A stretch of DNA of 11,000 nucleotides from an uncultured Lachnospiraceae bacterium. Its GTDB lineage: Bacteria; Bacillota; Clostridia; Lachnospirales; Lachnospiraceae. The notes beneath the pieces were generated by a model. That model was not told where the DNA came from. It ran no database searches and saw nothing but the letters and a program-made list of their open reading frames with translations. Below, one piece after another: positions 7,337 through 11,000 of the stretch. The stretch spans positions 1 to 11,000 of the forward strand of contig CAKRYY010000053.1 of the NCBI GenBank assembly GCA_934432885.1, given 5' to 3'. How positions within the stretch are numbered: position 1 is the stretch's first letter; every line of letters begins with the position of its first letter. The translations under genes were made by a program, and so were the position numbers.

Positions 7337-8595
7337 GATTTCTCCTTATTTCCAGGATAGTACAAAGGCTGTGTTAAAATTCTAAAATCTTTATGTTCAT
7401 GTTCCTTATGTTTTACATAAATTGCAGCCCCATACATTCCTGGAGCCTTCAAATCCCATTCATAATGTATATCTTTGATATAATGAGAACGTTCTAAGCT
7501 CTTGGGCTGTCTTGCCATCGTAAGATGATATGCAAATTCATAATCTGAAATATCAAAATCACACTGAACATCAACACACAGCCTATCATTGTTTCGATAC
7601 AAGGAAAAATGTACTTCATCACTATTCTCCGCAGAATTTCGTCTTTGTATGGTCATGATAGGCGGAACAAGCTGCAACGTATTTTTATGCGCAAATCCAG
7701 CCCAGAATCCCGTCAGGTATTTCCACGCAATTTCTGCAGAGGTAAGATTAACCAAATCCTTGTTTAACAGCTGGCTGAACAATTTAAAGTTCCTTTGCAG
7801 CTCCTCTGAGTAGTCCACCGGAAAACTGGTGCTGCAATCAGCAATTTTCTTTAAGACTTTATCATACTCTGCTCTTGATGTCTCTTTTACCGATTCAACA
7901 TCTGTAACTGGCGGATAATTAATCGGAACAATATTCTTAAAACCATAATACAAAAAGGAGGTTTTATAATAATCAAAAGGATGATAATATATTGACCTAT
8001 AATCATTTCCCATGAGCGCGCTCCAATAAAGTGGAGGCATTATGCTCAAACCGCACAGTCCGGTATGCCCCTCTGACGCGATATATGGTATGTAAGTATT
8101 ACTTGGGATAACAAAATATATAGAGCACTTATCATTTCCTGCTTTTGAGATATTGCTAAGCAAACGGTGCGTATTATAAATGTGTTCAAACACATCATTT
8201 ACAATAATCAGATCAAAATAGCTCTGTGGAAGTTTCTCCAGAAAATCCTCTGAAGTTGCATCTGTCAGAATAAACTTACATTCTCCCGACGAATAATATT
8301 CATCTTTATCATTCAAAACAGCATATTCATATAACTCTGAGTCAATTTCTATTCCATAGGCAAAAGCCCCTTTTTTAGCTGCCTCAATAGAAAAGCCACC
8401 ATACGCACAGCCTATATCCAAGATTCGTAGACCATGCATACGAAAACCATAAGCTTCAAAAATGCCCAAAGCATCTATAGCTCTCTTTCTCGTAGACGCT
8501 GCAAATTCATAATGCTGCCTGTCCATTTTCGATAGCTTGTTAACATCCGTAATCCGTCTATTCGTCTTATACTGTTCAATAAAATCTTCATTCAT
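7333..8595 (-). CDS. SAM-dependent methyltransferase with a C-terminal beta-rich domain
   Basis: This 420-residue cytoplasmic protein carries a class I methyltransferase domain at about 25-170. Motif I is LRILDIGCAYGGF (56-68), the acidic residue after strand 2 is in GIEIDSE (81-87), and motif IV-V reads FDLIIVNDVFEHI (127-139). These should bind S-adenosylmethionine. Residues 170-310 are not recognised. About 326-408 is a beta-rich tail (VHFSLYRNNDRLCVDV, then IHYEWDLKAPGMYGAAIYV) of the kind seen appended to sugar-handling enzymes; I infer it helps hold a glycan or a partner. The gene shares four bases with the next one, so the two are translationally coupled. It probably O- or N-methylates a sugar of the glycan; methylated sugars are known in clostridial flagellar glycans. 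Start ATG 8593-8595 has AAGGA ten bases upstream. The 65-base gap before it shows no promoter or terminator. Confidence 0.82.
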   Translation of the reverse strand: MNEDFIEQYKTNRRITDVNKLSKMDRQHYEFAASTRKRAIDALGIFEAYGFRMHGLRILDIGCAYGGFSIEAAKKGAFAYGIEIDSELYEYAVLNDKDEYYSSGECKFILTDATSEDFLEKLPQSYFDLIIVNDVFEHIYNTHRLLSNISKAGNDKCSIYFVIPSNTYIPYIASEGHTGLCGLSIMPPLYWSALMGNDYRSIYYHPFDYYKTSFLYYGFKNIVPINYPPVTDVESVKETSRAEYDKVLKKIADCSTSFPVDYSEELQRNFKLFSQLLNKDLVNLTSAEIAWKYLTGFWAGFAHKNTLQLVPPIMTIQRRNSAENSDEVHFSLYRNNDRLCVDVQCDFDISDYEFAYHLTMARQPKSLERSHYIKDIHYEWDLKAPGMYGAAIYVKHKEHEHKDFRILTQPLYYPGNKEKS

Positions 8596-8660
8596 CGTTC
8601 AAAATTCCTTTTCGGAAATCACTAAGTCTTTTCTGACAGAGTTTTGCACCACCAATTCAA

Positions 8661-10598
8661 TTATTTGCTGCCACAAATGTACCACTTGCACGAACTGTCT
8701 GTAACATCATCGTATTTTTCAAAGCATTTTGCATAGCTGAAATGTCTTTTCAGCTGTGCAGTAAAATCCACCTCACCATAATGTCTAAAAGTGCCAATCC
8801 TATACTTCTCAAAGTTCGCCTGTCCATACCAATCCGTAGGAGTGTCCGAAACCGTATTTTTCAATGTTCCGCTTTCCATCGCGTAAATGATGGCGATTCC
8901 ATCTTTTTTTAACACTCTGTTCATCTCAGAGAGTGCCATTTCATCATCATATACATGATTCATGACACAGTTGGCAAAGACAATATCATAGGATTCCGAT
9001 GCTATTTCCGGCATATTGCAAATATCCGCAACAAGATCTGTTTTACATTCCGGACGAATATCGACTGTTGTAACTTTTGCGTTAAACTTATTAAATATCA
9101 TTCGTTCCGCTCTTGACGGAGAAATATGTAGGATATTGCATGCAGAAAGATCTCGGTTAAGATTCTCATTAAAGAGTTTCACCATCGTTCTGGTTCGCTC
9201 TACGGAACCACAATTGGAACATCTACGCAACTTATCGGAATTATACGTCTCAAATACATTTCCTCCACATATCGGACAAGTGTACTTTACTTTTTCCTGA
9301 ATACCATTTGATCTTTCACCAGGCACCTTTTTCTGAATATCAAAGAAATCCTCATATTCTTTAAAGCCAAGCCCTCGCAATGAATCACGTATCTCAGGAA
9401 ACGTTGGCTGCGCCAGTACAAAGACATAATCTCTTTTTGGATCCAGCGTAACCTCTGAAAATTTATGAACCGGTTTACCTCTCCACATTGGTTTTTTATC
9501 CGCATCATTGGAAATATAGTATACGGTCTTTAATGACTTATGAAGATTTACCGTCTGGAAAACCGTTGATTCCATCCATCCTTTTCCCCAGATAATGACC
9601 TGTCTCCCGTTTGCCTTCTCATTCATATAATCACTTATTTTTATGAGATTGGAAGCGGAAAGAGGAGCTTTGAATACAGCCTTGAAATCTGCGGTTTTTA
9701 ACTGTTCCTTATCTATACTGTCAATCACCTGGGATACGCTTACAAAATCAACTTTATCTTTCATTGTTTCCAGAAAACGATCATAAAATTCGGCCATAAC
9801 ATCATTCGGTGTATCAATATAGCCGACCGAAGTAAACCGGTCTCTTTTATGCATGAAAGACCAGCTATGCATGAGAAATGTTGCAACAGCATCCTGACCA
9901 TAATAGTCATAATACTCATCAAATAAGTGCTGATAGTCGTCCAAAATCCTGTCATAATCATCCTTAGATTCCGGTGTCAATGTTGTATAATTAAAGTTCA
10001 AAGGCTTCCTGTTCGGCATAATTCCGATCGGCAGTTCCAGTAAGCCATTCTCATACTTGAATTGCTTATTTACCGACAACATCTGCGGTCTCACATAGTT
10101 ATAACTTAAATCAGCAATGTATCCTTTTTCTTTTATTGCTTTCAGCACACTCGTACCAAACCTATATTCACCACCTCGATAGGCCAATGGCATTTCGCCT
10201 GTGCACTGCACATACTTATCCGTTACATAATCAACAATCTTTCTGGAATCCTCATCATTATTGTACCAACTATAGTAATTTTCTTCTATTGATACCCATG
10301 ACTTTTTCCCGACAATTTTTTCCAGTAAATCATAATGACAATGTACCTGAAGGTCATGCCCTCTTGACTTGATATATCTGCCTACCTCAAGAATATCATC
10401 GCCATACAATTCGTACTCAGCAAAGTCAAGAAAGAATGTCATCTTTACATGATGCTTATCCGCAATGTCCATCATTCTTCCAATGCCATATTCTTTTCCA
10501 CCAACCCTGCCATAAATCAAGGTATTGACATGATTATTTTCCGCTCTCATAGTCAGTGCCTCCACATCAACGGTAAGCATGCACTTTGGTTTATTCAT
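8661..10598 (-). CDS. Fusion of polysaccharide deacetylase-like, Rossmann-like, zinc-ribbon and methyltransferase domains
   Basis: This 645-residue protein has several parts. About 1-295 resembles a NodB/CE4 polysaccharide deacetylase: TVDVEA at 9-14 stands in for motif 1, GHDLQVHCH at 80-88 for motif 2, AYRGGEYRFG at 139-148 for motif 3, and LMHSW at 242-246 for a late histidine motif. The motif 1 variant D-V-E is like that of the SFDVED group of deacetylases. About 330-418 is a Rossmann-like domain (RQVIIWGKGW) as found in sugar-modifying proteins. Four cysteines follow as CPIC (441-444) and CSNC (460-463), a zinc ribbon. The last 170 residues are a class I methyltransferase with NILHISP as motif I and DIVFANCVMNHV as motif IV. 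A TTG at 10614-10616 would extend the frame, but it overlaps the Shine-Dalgarno itself. I chose ATG 10596-10598, with AGGAGG nine bases upstream, four bases after the preceding stop. It likely de-N-acetylates and methylates one sugar; no signal peptide, so probably cytoplasmic. Confidence 0.8.
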   Translation of the reverse strand: MNKPKCMLTVDVEALTMRAENNHVNTLIYGRVGGKEYGIGRMMDIADKHHVKMTFFLDFAEYELYGDDILEVGRYIKSRGHDLQVHCHYDLLEKIVGKKSWVSIEENYYSWYNNDEDSRKIVDYVTDKYVQCTGEMPLAYRGGEYRFGTSVLKAIKEKGYIADLSYNYVRPQMLSVNKQFKYENGLLELPIGIMPNRKPLNFNYTTLTPESKDDYDRILDDYQHLFDEYYDYYGQDAVATFLMHSWSFMHKRDRFTSVGYIDTPNDVMAEFYDRFLETMKDKVDFVSVSQVIDSIDKEQLKTADFKAVFKAPLSASNLIKISDYMNEKANGRQVIIWGKGWMESTVFQTVNLHKSLKTVYYISNDADKKPMWRGKPVHKFSEVTLDPKRDYVFVLAQPTFPEIRDSLRGLGFKEYEDFFDIQKKVPGERSNGIQEKVKYTCPICGGNVFETYNSDKLRRCSNCGSVERTRTMVKLFNENLNRDLSACNILHISPSRAERMIFNKFNAKVTTVDIRPECKTDLVADICNMPEIASESYDIVFANCVMNHVYDDEMALSEMNRVLKKDGIAIIYAMESGTLKNTVSDTPTDWYGQANFEKYRIGTFRHYGEVDFTAQLKRHFSYAKCFEKYDDVTDSSCKWYICGSK

Positions 10599-10602
10599 TT
10601 CC

Positions 10603-11000
10603 CTATTCCTCCTCAAATGTTATTACTGCTGTTATTTTGCCCTCCGTAGTGTTTTCAGCTATGGTGTCCAGCAGCATTGTTGTTTCAAACATATTATATT
10701 CCGGAGCTGCAACTCCAAATTGTACCGTGGTAAGCGCATTCGGAATATCTGTAACAATCTGATACTTAAAATGGATTCCCTCCACCTTTGACTCCAATAA
10801 ATGCGCATCAAACGAAAACCTGCTATTTTCAAGCAAGACCTGTGGTATAACAAATCTCTGTCTAATTGCAGTAGGCTTTTCACACTTCCAACTGTCGCTA
10901 ATGACCATGGTATGTCGTTCCGCCTTTATTTCACGTGTTACAGAAACATCATCCAGCTTATATTCGCCAACTACCCGTGCCCTATCAGAATCCTTATGAT
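10603..11000 (-). CDS. 3' end of an unrecognised gene, cut by the window edge
   Basis: The frame is open from the right edge to a TAG stop at 10603-10605, giving 131 complete codons. It runs through an internal ATG at 10906-10908, upstream of which it continues without a stop (visible residues include ARVVGEYKLDDVSVTREIKA), so that ATG is not the likely start. The sequence alternates hydrophobic and polar residues (RQRFVIPQVLLENSRFSFDA, then KVEGIHFKYQIVT), which suggests a beta-sandwich C-terminal domain. I cannot name the family. A Wzt-type carbohydrate-binding tail of an ABC transporter was considered but the match is poor. Its stop lies four bases before the next start, so it belongs to the same operon and probably acts on the same glycan. 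Confidence 0.75.
   Translation of the reverse strand, partial: HKDSDRARVVGEYKLDDVSVTREIKAERHTMVISDSWKCEKPTAIRQRFVIPQVLLENSRFSFDAHLLESKVEGIHFKYQIVTDIPNALTTVQFGVAAPEYNMFETTMLLDTIAENTTEGKITAVITFEEE

Noticed and set aside
10599..10616. TTG start at 10616 for the deacetylase-methyltransferase fusion.
   Set aside because: The TTG directly abuts the AGGAGG that serves as ribosome site for the ATG at 10598.

Overview
The window looks like chromosomal DNA from a motile, low-GC Gram-positive bacterium, most likely a gut Lachnospiraceae (Roseburia / Agathobacter / Butyrivibrio type). The main evidence is the flagellin, whose conserved ends are of the kind seen in that family (start MSMVVQHNLTAMNSNRMLG, end in repeated AQANQANQG before LLQ). 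Strong AGGAGG ribosome sites and a sigma-28 (SigD) type promoter agree. The genus is an inference from remembered family patterns, not from a search.

All supported genes lie on the minus strand, so the locus is transcribed from right to left. From the right edge: (1) the 3' end of an unrecognised gene; (2) a large fusion of a polysaccharide-deacetylase-like domain, a Rossmann-like domain, a zinc ribbon and a methyltransferase; (3) a methyltransferase with an extra C-terminal beta-rich domain; (4) a CgeB-like glycosyltransferase with further GT-like segments; (5) a UDP-GlcNAc 2-epimerase. Genes 3, 4 and 5 are joined by 4-base stop/start overlaps, and gene 2 starts 4 bases after gene 1 ends, so this is almost certainly an operon for building a modified sugar structure. 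After a gap with no clear terminator comes a sigma-28 promoter, a structured leader of about 160 nt, the flagellin gene, a compact intrinsic terminator, and a glycosyltransferase with a large helical region. The left edge (1-169) is non-coding and holds two exact copies of a 13-base repeat followed by an inverted repeat, which resembles the end of an insertion sequence.

Working model (inference): this is a flagellin glycosylation locus. WecB makes UDP-ManNAc; the CgeB-like protein and the GT2 enzyme add sugars to flagellin; the two methyltransferases and the deacetylase-like protein tailor the glycan. A surface polysaccharide role for the right-hand operon remains possible.

The most notable points are the flagellin leader, which has the layout of a CsrA-controlled mRNA (a GGA-loop hairpin plus a near-consensus site over the ribosome site); the terminator that overlaps the longest possible GT2 reading frame and forces a GTG start; and the two unusual multi-domain fusion proteins. 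I see no CRISPR array, no tRNA or rRNA, and no clear new defence-type system.
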